Of a stretch of 64,000 nt of DNA, positions 10,364 through 19,666 are shown one piece after another. The number at the start of each line of letters is the position of its first letter. Positions within the stretch are counted from its first letter, which is position 1. The notes beneath the pieces were generated by a model, which worked only from the letters and a program-made list of their open reading frames with translations, searched no databases and was not told where the DNA came from. The stretch comes from Seminavis robusta. Its lineage: Eukaryota > Bacillariophyta > Bacillariophyceae > Naviculales > Naviculaceae. Location: the NCBI GenBank assembly GCA_903772945.1, contig CAICTM010000063.1:62001-126000 (forward strand), written 5' to 3'. The position numbers were made by a program, and so were the translations under genes.

Positions 10364-11026
10364 TCAAGCGTTCTTCATCATAATCTTCTTGAGGGGTGTC
10401 AACTGCTGCGACAGTTCAGGCTCGACTTCGAAAGAGTCATCCGAAGGTGGGGTACGAGGGGCACGACGATTGCGTCCATTGCGTCCACGTCCGGTGTTGT
10501 TGGATCGGGGCCGAGGAGGCATTGAAAGCATGGCCTCATCCTGAGCGACAAAGGAAGGGACATCTTGGAAAACTGAAGCAACAGGAGAGTAAGAAGGGCG
10601 TGTTTTGACACTATAAAAGCGGAGAGTTACAACAAAGTTAGCCTTGGTCTTGAGAATGATCAAGTCCGTGGTGGAAGTTTCGACAATTGTCTTGACATCT
10701 TGGTGCTCGGTCGCAAGGAACTTCACAATGCTCTGAAAGCTTTCTTCGGGGAAATGCACATCACTTGTAAAGACAGCCTCCATCCTTGCATCTTGAGTCT
10801 TTCCAAGCTCAACCGCCATGTTGACTGCTTTGTTGATCTTCTTGAAATCGCTCTCTTTGAGGTCCGCCATCTTCATCGTTTCGGTTGCACCGACGACAGT
10901 GATGTGAGAATGGCTGCTACTGTAAATGGTTGGCATGATGCTACTACTTGAAATATTATGGGTTCGAGGTGTTGCCTCTTTGATTGTTCGAGCGGAGTGG
11001 GTTCTCCTCAAAACCGAGGGAATCAT
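10364..11026 (-). CDS. Unknown protein, divergent partner of the next gene
   Basis: A 220-residue open frame starting at an ATG. Residues 1-50 are Ser/Thr/Arg-rich, about 53-150 form a mixed alpha/beta-looking domain (KMADLKESDFKKINKAVNMA ... TTDLIILKTKANFVVTLRFY), and the C-terminus is basic and disordered (RPRSNNTGRGRNGRNRRAPR) with KKIMMKNA at the end. I do not recognise a family. The true start could be an internal Met (codon 31, 51 or 53), since only 64 bp separate the ATG from the one on the opposite strand. The RG-rich tail suggests RNA or nucleic-acid binding, which is inference. It lies close to a transposase gene and might be a passenger. Confidence 0.6.
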   Translation of the reverse strand: MIPSVLRRTHSARTIKEATPRTHNISSSSIMPTIYSSSHSHITVVGATETMKMADLKESDFKKINKAVNMAVELGKTQDARMEAVFTSDVHFPEESFQSIVKFLATEHQDVKTIVETSTTDLIILKTKANFVVTLRFYSVKTRPSYSPVASVFQDVPSFVAQDEAMLSMPPRPRSNNTGRGRNGRNRRAPRTPPSDDSFEVEPELSQQLTPLKKIMMKNA

Positions 11027-11090
11027 TTGAATTCAAATCTTTGTTGGCTCTTTCTTGACAGTGAGTCCGACGTCTCATTATTCTTTCATC

Positions 11091-11513
11091 ATGGCTTATC
11101 GTTGGAGTATTTTGGCCACATTGGCGGGAGAGGATGCCGGAGAGGTTCCAGCATCATTGGAAGTAACTCATGTGGACGGATCGATCCGTCGAGTTGCCGG
11201 TCTGGTCAGGTTGGAACGCTACTCCAACACCCCTCATTTTCGTGTGGTTGTTTTGCCTGGCGTTGGAAACAACTATCGGCCTACTGACACCTTGTGTTTG
11301 CCTGCTCACGAGGCTTGGAGTATGGATCGGCCTCAACGAGTGAGGAGTTTGAACGGTACCAGAGCGCTCCGGTTGAGGCTCGAAGTGCCGCCATCGGAAG
11401 GTTTTACCCATTTGACTTTCCGAATTCCTTACAACGATTCGGCCGACCTCTTTGGATCAGCTCTCCGCTTTGCAGAGCAGACTGTGAATGCTCAATTTGA
11501 TGTGTTTGATTGA
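11091..11513 (+). CDS. Unknown protein, divergent from the preceding gene
   Basis: A 140-residue frame from the ATG at 11091 (MAYRWSILATLAGEDAGEVP); the frame is open upstream only to a TTG at 11055. It is mostly beta-rich with repeated V/L/R patterns (SLEVTHVDGSIRRVAGLVRL, HFRVVVLPGVGNNYRP, ALRLRLEVPPSEGFTHLTF), no membrane segment and no recognisable catalytic motif. The C-terminus is acidic (FDVFD). It ends 140 bp before the mariner-like transposase gene and reads in the same direction. No function can be given. Confidence 0.6.
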   Translation: MAYRWSILATLAGEDAGEVPASLEVTHVDGSIRRVAGLVRLERYSNTPHFRVVVLPGVGNNYRPTDTLCLPAHEAWSMDRPQRVRSLNGTRALRLRLEVPPSEGFTHLTFRIPYNDSADLFGSALRFAEQTVNAQFDVFD

Positions 11514-11653
11514 TGGCATTGGGCTCATGGCTTGTTATTGTTTTAGGGTTTTCCGGCCTGTACGTATTACTGTAAATGACTATAATCTCCGTTGATCAAC
11601 AGAAGAGCTGTTTGTAGTGCTGCTGTAGTCTTCAGCTAGATGTGCAACCAACA

Positions 11654-14560
11654 ATGATGGAGCCACAACGCTTAGTTGCTGACTACACTTTCAATCTATT
11701 GGAAGAGCTCTTCAGACGACTACACAATAGGAGGTGGTTTGTATTGCCGACAACTGAGGAGGTGGCAGCAGCCAACAACTCTATTTGCACTGTGCTGAAT
11801 GTCGATTACACTACGTTAAAGTACATGATGCTAGCTATTGGAATTACAACTGAAAGAGATGGCTCATCACTACAGCTATGCAACGCCAAAGCGATTGAAG
11901 TCCTGAATGGTCGATTCAAGAAAGCAAAGGTGTCATTCCGAAAGCAAGAAGTGGAAATGGAGGAAGGTGTAACAGAGCTCTTATTTGTAATCCGAAACAA
12001 ACCAAGGAGTGCAGAGCCAAACCCAACAGTTGCCTTCAGTAATGCTCCAGTGCGTGGGGATACCCACAACACTCTGAAAAGATTCCACCACAAGAGAAGC
12101 CCTATCCATTACATTCAAAGAGGCTTGGCAACCAACAGAAGAGTCAATCGTCTGCAGGAAGCAATCAAGTGCTGGACAACGGCATACGCATCCAACCAGT
12201 CACCTGGTGATGGAGACTCGATCGCCCCCCACAGTAGCTCAAAGCGGCCGAACACAACGATGGAAACTCCACAAGTCAACCCACGAAGACGTATTTCTTT
12301 CGCCACAGCGATAGCCGTTCCGCGAGCCAATGAGGATGGTGCCATCGATCAGATGGACGAGGGGATTGAAGCAATTCTTACTCCAATATCCGACCAAGAC
12401 AATGCTCCGAGTGGATTGTTGCCATTTCCGAATCTGACACCAACGAATCAAGAGCCTCACGATACGTCTGAGATTGATTTGAGCAACAAAATTGATGATG
12501 TTGAACAGAGAGCCTTGGACACATTCAACCCGTTCAGTCCTTCGATGATTAACGATCTCATTCGGCCAGCTAATTGGAAGGAGCCCCCAGAAATGACACT
12601 AGCGAAACAACTCGATTTCACCACCAGAGAAGCCGACAACAAGAGGAGGTCGAGGTTCGGTGATGGCACAATCGAACTGCAAAAGAGTAACAAGAAGCGC
12701 CCTGACAAGTCAATGAGATGGATGGCCTTATGCGTTGCGCTGTCATGGGGATACAACACACCCAGACTGCCGCGAAAGAAAAGGCTTGAGATTGCAGAAG
12801 CGGCCTGTCGACTAGTAGCATATGACAACGGATTAGTCAAACCGCCGAAGGGATCACGGCTGTCATCTTGGTACAAATCGTTCGAGCAATCTCTCAAGAC
12901 AGGAGAGGTCTTGATACACAACGTTCTGGCATTCAAAGAAGGCAATCAACGTGGTTCGTACCTTGACCTAGTGGAAGCTAGCCATCCTGGACTCGTACTG
13001 AGCCTTTTTCGAAGAGCACAAGCCGTTGAAGGAGTCGGAAATGAAGCATCCTATGAGGATATTGCTTTCACAATGTGTAGACTGTCAAGAAAAGATTCCG
13101 ATGAGACAAAGCATTTAACAGTGAAAGGATACCAGCTTCGAACATGGTTCTTGCGGAGAAGAGGCAAAGCGATCAAGTCGGTGACCAAACCAATTCTTAC
13201 CGAAGAGAAGAAAAAGCAGAGGCTCCTTTGGGCCCAAGAACGGCTAAGGGAGCTAGAACAGCACTACCTTGACGGCGCGGCAGCATCTGCAGAGCTCAGC
13301 AACAGCGACTCGGAATCAGATGAAGACATTGTTGATGACTTCAGAGAGCCTCATCCTGGACCACCATATTATGTCTTCCTTGATGAAAAATGGTTCTATA
13401 TGAACTCAAAGAGGCGCAAGATAAAGAGGCTTCCGCAACAGCCCGGTGAGGATGCAAGCACAGAGGACCTGTACCCACCAAGGCGTGAATCGAGTAGGAG
13501 ATTCTCAAAGAAAGTAATGTTCATGGGCGTCATGGCCTGCCCACATTACCAGCATGACTTCGATGGCAAAATCATGATGAAGCGAGTGAGTGAAACAGTT
13601 GTGGCCAAGAAGAGCACATTCTACAAACAAATCGTTGACAATTACCAGGTCAACCAAGAGATACACAATCGATGGAGGAGTTTATACAAACCGGAACTGA
13701 GCATGACTGTCAAAGAACTCCTTGACACAATCCAAGCTCAAGATCACTGGGACATTGACCAGCCAACAAGAGATCGCCTCGTTCTTCGGCATGCAGTATA
13801 TCATCAACTCACTGGAAAGAAGAAATGGGTCACCATGGCCGAGACGGATAAAGTCTTAGCAAAGATTGGTCTGTTTGAAAAAGGAAAAGAGCGATGTGGT
13901 CTTGAATTGAAGCACATACTCTTACAGTTCGTTCGCAGGAAAGGAGATGAGTCTGAGAGGGATGTAACATGTGATTCAAAATTCATGGCCAACAATATGC
14001 TCTTGATTGGAGAAGCAATCAGAAAGGCTTACCACTGGGTACCTGACAATCAAGAGATCATTCTTGTCATCGACAATGCAGGTGGTCACGGAACCAAAGA
14101 CTGCATTGATCAGTACGTTGCACAGCTGAAGGCACAATACAATGTTTGGATTCTTCATCAGGTACCGAGAAGCCCAGAAACAAACCTGCTGGATTTGGGA
14201 GTGTGGATGGGAATTCAGAATCATGTTGAAAAGCTTCATCGCACAAGGACAAAGACGAGTGCCGATGCGCTAGCAAGGACAGTGGAAGAAGCATGGGAAA
14301 ACTACGACTCTTACAGAGCTTTTCGAAATGTCTTCAAGCGCTGGGACAAAGTATTGCGTCTCATTGTAGCAGGCAACGGCGACAACAACCTTGTCGACAA
14401 GGCCCGGAAAAAAGTAATGGTGCCGATTGTAATTCAACCTCGACCAGCTACACTCGATGACGAGGAGGAACCGGGAGTGTCAGCAGATGAGGAACATGCT
14501 CTCTTTGTTGTTGAAGAAGAGTGTGTGCGAGAGCTAGAGGAGGCCGAAGACGATGAGTGA
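11654..14560 (+). CDS. Mariner/Tc1-superfamily transposase, DD39D type, unusually long
   Basis: A 968-residue frame from the ATG at 11654 (the frame opens four codons earlier at a GTG). The C-terminal half carries the three catalytic acids of a DDE transposase: YVFLDEKWFYM near residue 577, ILVIDNAGGHGTKD near 807, and RSPETNLLDLGVWMGIQNHV near 847. Exactly 39 residues separate the second and third Asp, the DD39D spacing known from plant mariner-like elements, and PILTEEKKKQRLLWAQERL before the first Asp is the usual linker. Two things are odd: first and second Asp are about 230 residues apart, far more than in typical family members, and there is a 350-residue N-terminal extension with a Ser/Thr-rich disordered part. 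The acidic tail (EELEEAEDDE type) is also unusual. I did not find terminal inverted repeats or a TA duplication by eye. The frame is intact, so it may be active or domesticated. Confidence 0.85.
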   Translation: MMEPQRLVADYTFNLLEELFRRLHNRRWFVLPTTEEVAAANNSICTVLNVDYTTLKYMMLAIGITTERDGSSLQLCNAKAIEVLNGRFKKAKVSFRKQEVEMEEGVTELLFVIRNKPRSAEPNPTVAFSNAPVRGDTHNTLKRFHHKRSPIHYIQRGLATNRRVNRLQEAIKCWTTAYASNQSPGDGDSIAPHSSSKRPNTTMETPQVNPRRRISFATAIAVPRANEDGAIDQMDEGIEAILTPISDQDNAPSGLLPFPNLTPTNQEPHDTSEIDLSNKIDDVEQRALDTFNPFSPSMINDLIRPANWKEPPEMTLAKQLDFTTREADNKRRSRFGDGTIELQKSNKKRPDKSMRWMALCVALSWGYNTPRLPRKKRLEIAEAACRLVAYDNGLVKPPKGSRLSSWYKSFEQSLKTGEVLIHNVLAFKEGNQRGSYLDLVEASHPGLVLSLFRRAQAVEGVGNEASYEDIAFTMCRLSRKDSDETKHLTVKGYQLRTWFLRRRGKAIKSVTKPILTEEKKKQRLLWAQERLRELEQHYLDGAAASAELSNSDSESDEDIVDDFREPHPGPPYYVFLDEKWFYMNSKRRKIKRLPQQPGEDASTEDLYPPRRESSRRFSKKVMFMGVMACPHYQHDFDGKIMMKRVSETVVAKKSTFYKQIVDNYQVNQEIHNRWRSLYKPELSMTVKELLDTIQAQDHWDIDQPTRDRLVLRHAVYHQLTGKKKWVTMAETDKVLAKIGLFEKGKERCGLELKHILLQFVRRKGDESERDVTCDSKFMANNMLLIGEAIRKAYHWVPDNQEIILVIDNAGGHGTKDCIDQYVAQLKAQYNVWILHQVPRSPETNLLDLGVWMGIQNHVEKLHRTRTKTSADALARTVEEAWENYDSYRAFRNVFKRWDKVLRLIVAGNGDNNLVDKARKKVMVPIVIQPRPATLDDEEEPGVSADEEHALFVVEEECVRELEEAEDDE

Positions 14561-15044
14561 GCGCCATTGTGCCTCTTTATTTGTTGGTGTGAGATGAGGT
14601 GTAATCGATCCTGCTGCTGGAAGCGTCGGGCAAACTTAGGAAGCATTAAAGGCTAGTACCGGTTATCTATGGTCAGTCATCAGAACACATTCTTTCAAGT
14701 TGGGATGTTAAACAAATCCTGCTTAGAATGAACCTGTGAGATTTACTTCTACTACACATTCCACAGTGTTGTACTACTAATGCGACAGTGATTCCGAATC
14801 GAATCTTTGTGAAGGCAGATTGTTGAATTGGCGACGACAATGCTTCGGCCGAGGTGCCGGAAGATGGAAGCCTGCATACGGTAGAAATGGAACGACTAAC
14901 TCGACTACAGTAAGCCCATCACCAGTTTCTGCGAGATCAGCTGAATGCCTGGATTGATGATGAGACCGCAAGAAGAACCGCAACTCAGAGAAGCCGTCAA
15001 ATATTATCAAGAGCCCCACTTGACAACCATCTGATCAACGCAAG
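14561..15044. other. Intergenic, no gene recognised
   Basis: About 480 bp between the transposase gene and the following gene; no convincing frame. It was inspected for a mariner terminal inverted repeat matching the 11520-11650 side and none was seen. Confidence 0.4.
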
Positions 15045-16865
15045 ATGAAGCGCCTGAGTAAGAGCATTCAGAAGACGACCAGTACAATCACGAAGACTAC
15101 TAGTAGTATAATGCCGATGAGAGATACTAGTAGTAGTAGTAACACCATCATGATGACAGATCACTCCTCCTCGACGAGCCTGGACGGTTCATTTCGCCGG
15201 AATAGCAACTGGGAGAGTGCAGCAGCGACCATGACGAAACGAGAATTCCAAAGGGAACTCCGCAAAGAAATGAAGGACTACAAAAAGACGCGTGTCAAGT
15301 CGTTTCAACAAAAGAAGGCGCTCTTGACCATGGGTGATATCGACGAAGTATCGGAGCAAGCGAGACGAGCCGAAGCCGCTCGAGAGAAAAAGAGACGATC
15401 TTCTGTGGCGCAGCCCATCAAAGGAGCCTCGCACGACGACGACGACGACCAACCGTCCACACCCCTTACCGTGTGTTCGACGACACGAGGCAGTATTCCC
15501 AACGATTTGGAGATTACCATTACACTGCCGGATTTGCAACTGGTAGAGCAAGCAGACGAAGAGGATGAAGAAGGAGAGTCGAAAGAAGCAGAAGAGTGCT
15601 TGGACACGGAAACCGCGACGACAACAACAAGTCAGGACAACAACAACAAGCTGAGTAGTATTAGTAGTAGTCAGACTTTGACACAAGCAGTAGGAAAGTC
15701 ATCCAGCAACGAGCAGCCTTCACTCGATGAAGAGGACAATCCACAATCATCCGCTATGACGCTGCACAAGAACCCTTCGACCGAACCCACCCTGGCTCCA
15801 CTCCTTCAACGAGGACCCTCCGCTCTGCTCGCCAAACCCAAAATGACTCGAAGGAATACAACCACCGGCAATCGAAACACACCGCCGCCACTGATGCTAC
15901 GACGAATGGCCACCTCGTTTGATCAGACATCCCCGACCAGCAACAACAATCCATTGGCTCTGTGGACCACTACAGCTCCGATTGACAATACAAAGATCCA
16001 ACCATCCTCCGCACACGTCGTCAAGAAGAAACTGCAACTCTCCCGTTCGTCGTCCATCGATTCCTCTATCGACGCCAGTGAACTCGAATTGGCAACCGTC
16101 TCCACCGCTCCATCTACTCCTTCTTGCTCCGTGACCACCGTACTCTCCTGTTGGGACGATGAAATGTCCGGTCTGGAACATGCCAATCAAGCGCTTCAAC
16201 AAAAGATTCAACAGCTAGAGTCACAACTACACGACACGGAACAGGACGAAGTAGAGCAGGTATGGCTCATCAAGGGAACGCTGTGTCCGGCCAAGAAGGA
16301 TGAAATTCGGGAACAATTGACACGGGAACATCAACAACAACTCGAACAACTTCACCCACAATTACCAGACGATCCAGAAGATCCTCAACTCGTCGTATTA
16401 CAAAAACAACGCAGTCGACAACAAGCGCTCATTGACGCCCTCTATCGCGAAAACAAGGCACGACGACACGAAAGTCAAGCCGTCAATTTACACATGCTAC
16501 AACTTCTACAATCCAATATGCGCATGCGTCGCGCTACCCAAGCTACACTTGATTTTGTCCGCGAATTGCAATTGGTGCATGTCCGCGAATATGCGGATCG
16601 AAACAAGACACTCTTGCGAGAACTACAAGCGTATTCACGAAAACAAGTCTCGTACGAACAGTACGATATCCCCAAAGCCGTTGCCTATCGCTACAATGAA
16701 CGACGGATTCGGAAAATATATGTCAGGGGAACGGAACGGTTGGTGCAGTACGTGCTAGAAGAATGCTTTGATCGAAGCCTCATTGCATGCATTACCGAAA
16801 TGCCGCCGGCGGTGGTCAGCACCATTATTGTGAAGAAGCAACCAAAAAGGGGGGATCGTCGATAG
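15045..16865 (+). CDS. Ser/Thr-rich protein with C-terminal coiled coil, unknown function
   Basis: A 606-residue frame from an ATG (MKRLSKSIQKTTSTITKTTS). Residues 1-50 are Ser/Thr/Lys-rich, then a charged helix (KREFQRELRKEMKDYKKTRV), an acidic patch, and a long disordered Ser/Thr/Pro stretch to about 370. Coiled-coil segments begin at MSGLEHANQALQQKIQQLES near 372 and recur to about 530 (REHQQQLEQL). The last 80 residues look folded (YDIPKAVAYRYNERRIRKIY, LVQYVLEECFDRSLIACITE). There is no membrane segment or known domain. Trinucleotide tracts (agtagtagtag, gacgacgacgac) lie inside the coding region. A scaffold role is only a guess. Confidence 0.8.
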   Translation: MKRLSKSIQKTTSTITKTTSSIMPMRDTSSSSNTIMMTDHSSSTSLDGSFRRNSNWESAAATMTKREFQRELRKEMKDYKKTRVKSFQQKKALLTMGDIDEVSEQARRAEAAREKKRRSSVAQPIKGASHDDDDDQPSTPLTVCSTTRGSIPNDLEITITLPDLQLVEQADEEDEEGESKEAEECLDTETATTTTSQDNNNKLSSISSSQTLTQAVGKSSSNEQPSLDEEDNPQSSAMTLHKNPSTEPTLAPLLQRGPSALLAKPKMTRRNTTTGNRNTPPPLMLRRMATSFDQTSPTSNNNPLALWTTTAPIDNTKIQPSSAHVVKKKLQLSRSSSIDSSIDASELELATVSTAPSTPSCSVTTVLSCWDDEMSGLEHANQALQQKIQQLESQLHDTEQDEVEQVWLIKGTLCPAKKDEIREQLTREHQQQLEQLHPQLPDDPEDPQLVVLQKQRSRQQALIDALYRENKARRHESQAVNLHMLQLLQSNMRMRRATQATLDFVRELQLVHVREYADRNKTLLRELQAYSRKQVSYEQYDIPKAVAYRYNERRIRKIYVRGTERLVQYVLEECFDRSLIACITEMPPAVVSTIIVKKQPKRGDRR

Positions 16866-17193
16866 AAGATCACGAGGGATGAGGGTTGCGTATCAAGACA
16901 ATGACACACATATATTCATAGGAATGGGCATGTAAATGTAAAGATTGATTACAACACGTTCTACACAGCACCAATCGGAAAGCGGGTGACCAGCTAGTAC
17001 CGGTACGGGACATGGGTCAGGGCAGAAAGCTAGCACTGCCAGCCCGTCCCACTCACAGTTCCCTTCCACGTATTGCCAACGGTGGAAATATGAAGCACAT
17101 TTTTTGTAACTTTTGTCTAGGCTATCTTAGTTAGATAGTACCAACCACCTGCCAGCACCAACAATACCACCATCTACCACCGCATCTCATACA
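16866..17193. other. Intergenic between convergent genes
   Basis: About 330 bp holding the 3' flanks of the coiled-coil and AlkB-like genes. A tagtaccggtacggga palindromic word lies near 16995. Nothing else was recognised. Confidence 0.4.
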
Positions 17194-17979
17194 CTACTTT
17201 CCATCAACCAGCCTGGCCCTCTTGCGTTCTTCCCTGGCCAATTCCGTCTTGGCGGCACGCTTGGATGCCTCCGCCACAGAGTCCTCCCTCACAATGGTTC
17301 GAAAGACCAACGAACCCGACTCTTCCCGGCAATTCTCGCAAACAGGAACACCATGACGAGTCTTGAGATTCTGCTCCACCGACATGACAATAGCAGTCCC
17401 GGCCCGCACCACGCGGTCAAATAGAACCGTCCCTTCCAGGTCTTCAATGCGAAAACGACGAGATCCAGGTCCCAACTTGACAACGCAAATGACAGAGTTG
17501 GCATCCATGGATGCTGCCTTGTCAAAGTGCATCCCAATATTGTCATTGCCATCCTCGTATCGAGTGACAATGCCATGATTGGCTAAAGGTATATTCCTGC
17601 TGCTGCTACTGATCCACTCATTGTATCTCGTGGTAATCTCTTCCAAGATTGGGACTTTCTGGACATCAAACTGAGCCGCCAAGACACCGTATTGAAAACC
17701 AGTGTAGCTGTAGACTCGGACACGCTTTTTGGTAGATCCTGTTTGGAACCACATTTTGGTTCGGCGGAGTTGGTTTCCTCGATAGTTCAGATTGGGATGA
17801 GAGCCGTGGACCCACTGCGGTTCGCCGGGGACAATGGCATCGCCATCCTCCCGAACAGGGTAGCCATCGTTGAGCTCTCCAATCAATGTGCGTGGATCAA
17901 AGCCCAGCACCTCGGTCGCAAAGTTCGGAATGAGTTCAGCCACAACTTCTCCGGATCGATTTCGGATGAAGAGTGTCAT
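17194..17979 (-). CDS. AlkB-like 2-oxoglutarate/Fe(II) dioxygenase
   Basis: A 261-residue protein from the ATG at 17979; the frame is open 62 codons further but only to a TTG. The C-terminal half has the AlkB-fold signature: NHGIVTRYEDGNDNIGMHFD with iron ligands H151 and D153, a strand VICVVKLGPGSRRFRIEDL, the distal ligand H209 in KTRHGVPV, and R227 in SGSLVFRTIV for 2-oxoglutarate binding. These enzymes oxidise alkylated bases or methylated residues in nucleic acid or protein using 2-oxoglutarate and oxygen. The N-terminal half (residues 1-130) is not a recognised domain. The Cys pair CENC between the distal His and Arg is unusual. The substrate cannot be told from sequence. Confidence 0.75.
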   Translation of the reverse strand: MTLFIRNRSGEVVAELIPNFATEVLGFDPRTLIGELNDGYPVREDGDAIVPGEPQWVHGSHPNLNYRGNQLRRTKMWFQTGSTKKRVRVYSYTGFQYGVLAAQFDVQKVPILEEITTRYNEWISSSSRNIPLANHGIVTRYEDGNDNIGMHFDKAASMDANSVICVVKLGPGSRRFRIEDLEGTVLFDRVVRAGTAIVMSVEQNLKTRHGVPVCENCREESGSLVFRTIVREDSVAEASKRAAKTELAREERKRARLVDGK

Positions 17980-18725
17980 GGCGTATTTGGTGCTTTGAAG
18001 TTGTTGTTGTTTGGTTTTAGTTTTGTGGGGTTTTGAGGGAAGGAAGAAAACACTTCTCACTTTTTCAGACCCGCCAAAAGTGACATTAAGGCTAGGGCTT
18101 TCGCTTACTGGGCTGCAGGACCATGCTATGGTACCGTACCTGGTACTGGCACAGACTGCAGACAAATAGACCTAGCTCCCAAGGATACCGTAGTGGCCGG
18201 CCAGAATAGATGTTGAGACTCAATGGAGCACTCCAGATCTCTTCGTTGTGGAGGCAATATACCGGTAAGCTCTGGTAGGTTGGGCAAGAAGGGCTCCGCT
18301 GGTGCAGAAGTACCGGTAGAAGCAAATGAGAAGCATGGATTTCTGTTGTAGACCGATCCAGTCTGAATTCACGGCCTTGGTAAACGAACCAGACTAAGCA
18401 ATGAGTACACCATTAAGTTGATGACGCATTGCAACTGCCTGTCGCTGACCCGTTGACGAGGACAAGTGCAGCCATCACAGTCAAAGACACTACCCGTAGA
18501 ATTTATAGTAATTCCAATAAAAAAACCACCCGCTTGATATGAGTTCGCTAGTATTACTTGAATCAATTTTCCTCCTTTATCCTTCAACTAGTATGATTCC
18601 ACTAGCTAGATGTTGGCATGTGCTTCGAAAATTCTAGTGTCTGAGAGCCTCATCCGTCATGACATGCCGACAGAGGGCACTCGAGCAAGAGCACATACAT
18701 AGTGTGCAGTTTGTTGTAGATTGTT
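17980..18725. other. Intergenic, no gene recognised
   Basis: About 750 bp upstream of the AlkB-like gene. It contains GGTACCGTACCTGGTAC near 18130 and accggtaa/taccggta words near 18260 and 18310. No coding or RNA feature was recognised. Confidence 0.4.
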
Positions 18726-19112
18726 TCAATCTCCGTTTCTCCAATACATCTCCTTGGGCATGAGTCTCAGCTCAACAGAAAACTCCACCTTGCCCGTTTT
18801 GCCTGCGCCTCCAAAGAATTCCACCATGGTAGCTTTCAGGGTATCTCCCAACGACCGCAGTTTTTCTTTCGTGAGTGGTTCGGGCAAATCCAAGAATGCT
18901 ACTGAAAGATGGACCATTCCTGCTTCTTCGTCCTCTCCCAGCAGAAAGTTATCCGCAAGATACGCTCGACTCTTGCACTTCGGGGCGGGAGCGATGCCTT
19001 GGTCATTCATAATACCATGGAACTTCTTGAAGAGAGGCTTCCAATCATCCTTGATTTCGGCAGGAAGCAACTCTTTGGCTTGAGGCGAATATTCCAACAC
19101 AAAGTGAGGCAT
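18726..19112 (-). CDS. 5-carboxymethyl-2-hydroxymuconate isomerase (CHMI)-family tautomerase
   Basis: A 128-residue protein. The start is the ATG at 19112, giving MPHFVLEYS, the exact N-terminal signature of the CHMI/HpaF branch of the tautomerase superfamily, in which Pro-1 after Met removal is the catalytic base; the frame runs four codons upstream only to a TTG. Family features include the short length and the terminal strand VEFSVELRLMPKEMYWRNGD. In bacteria the enzyme tautomerises 5-carboxymethyl-2-hydroxymuconate in homoprotocatechuate (4-hydroxyphenylacetate) catabolism. No other gene of that pathway is nearby, so the diatom substrate is open. A bacterial origin is possible but not shown. 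Confidence 0.82.
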   Translation of the reverse strand: MPHFVLEYSPQAKELLPAEIKDDWKPLFKKFHGIMNDQGIAPAPKCKSRAYLADNFLLGEDEEAGMVHLSVAFLDLPEPLTKEKLRSLGDTLKATMVEFFGGAGKTGKVEFSVELRLMPKEMYWRNGD

Positions 19113-19666
19113 GGTGATTGTCAACTATTACTTCGTCCTTTCTTCTTTTGTAATAATATGTCCTTATTTCGAACGTCTGTCCTTGGTAGGATGGGCTTTA
19201 GACAGGGCTTGTGCGTGTTTCCATCCAGTGAGTCAAAGTTGGATTTTGACTGGAGTATTGACTTTGACTTTGGTCTGGTCTAACTTTTACTGTATAGAAT
19301 TCAGTACGCTCAGACTGGCAAAAGGCCAAAGCCAAAACTGCATGGCGAATTCAAATGACTCTCATCACCTGGTGAAAACAGAGGTTTGAGAACCTCCTGC
19401 AGAGGTTCACAAGTGAAAACAGAGGTTTGAGAACCTCCTGCAGAGGTTCGCAGCAGAGGTTCGCAACTGGTACTCACTAACAGTGGAAACCAGGACTGAC
19501 GTAAGTGATACGTGTTCCGTACTGTTCCGTGGGACCTGAGGCCTACTTTCTCACAATTTTAACTTCAAGTTAGCGCACCTACTCTACTGCTACAGTAACA
19601 GAGGGAAAAGTCTACAGTGGTAACAACTCTATAACTAGATACGGATTACATACTAATTACACTAGG
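19113..19666. other. Intergenic between the CHMI-type gene and the Crypton recombinase 3' end
   Basis: About 550 bp. It contains the 41-bp tandem repeat listed separately and, at 19500-19660, AT-rich DNA with several ctac/gtag words. It may contain one boundary of the Crypton element, but no terminal signature was identified. Confidence 0.4.
19372..19464. repeat. 41-bp tandem repeat with internal hairpin
   Basis: A 37-bp unit (gtgaaaacagaggtttgaga then acctcctgcagaggttc) occurs at 19372-19408 and 19413-19449, followed by a shorter copy of gcagaggttcgca to about 19464. Each unit contains the perfect 6-bp stem gaggtt/aacctc around a 4-base loop. Confidence 0.85.

Noticed and set aside
11520-14760. 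Terminal inverted repeats for the mariner-like element
   Set aside because: I looked on both sides for matching ends flanked by TA and saw none.
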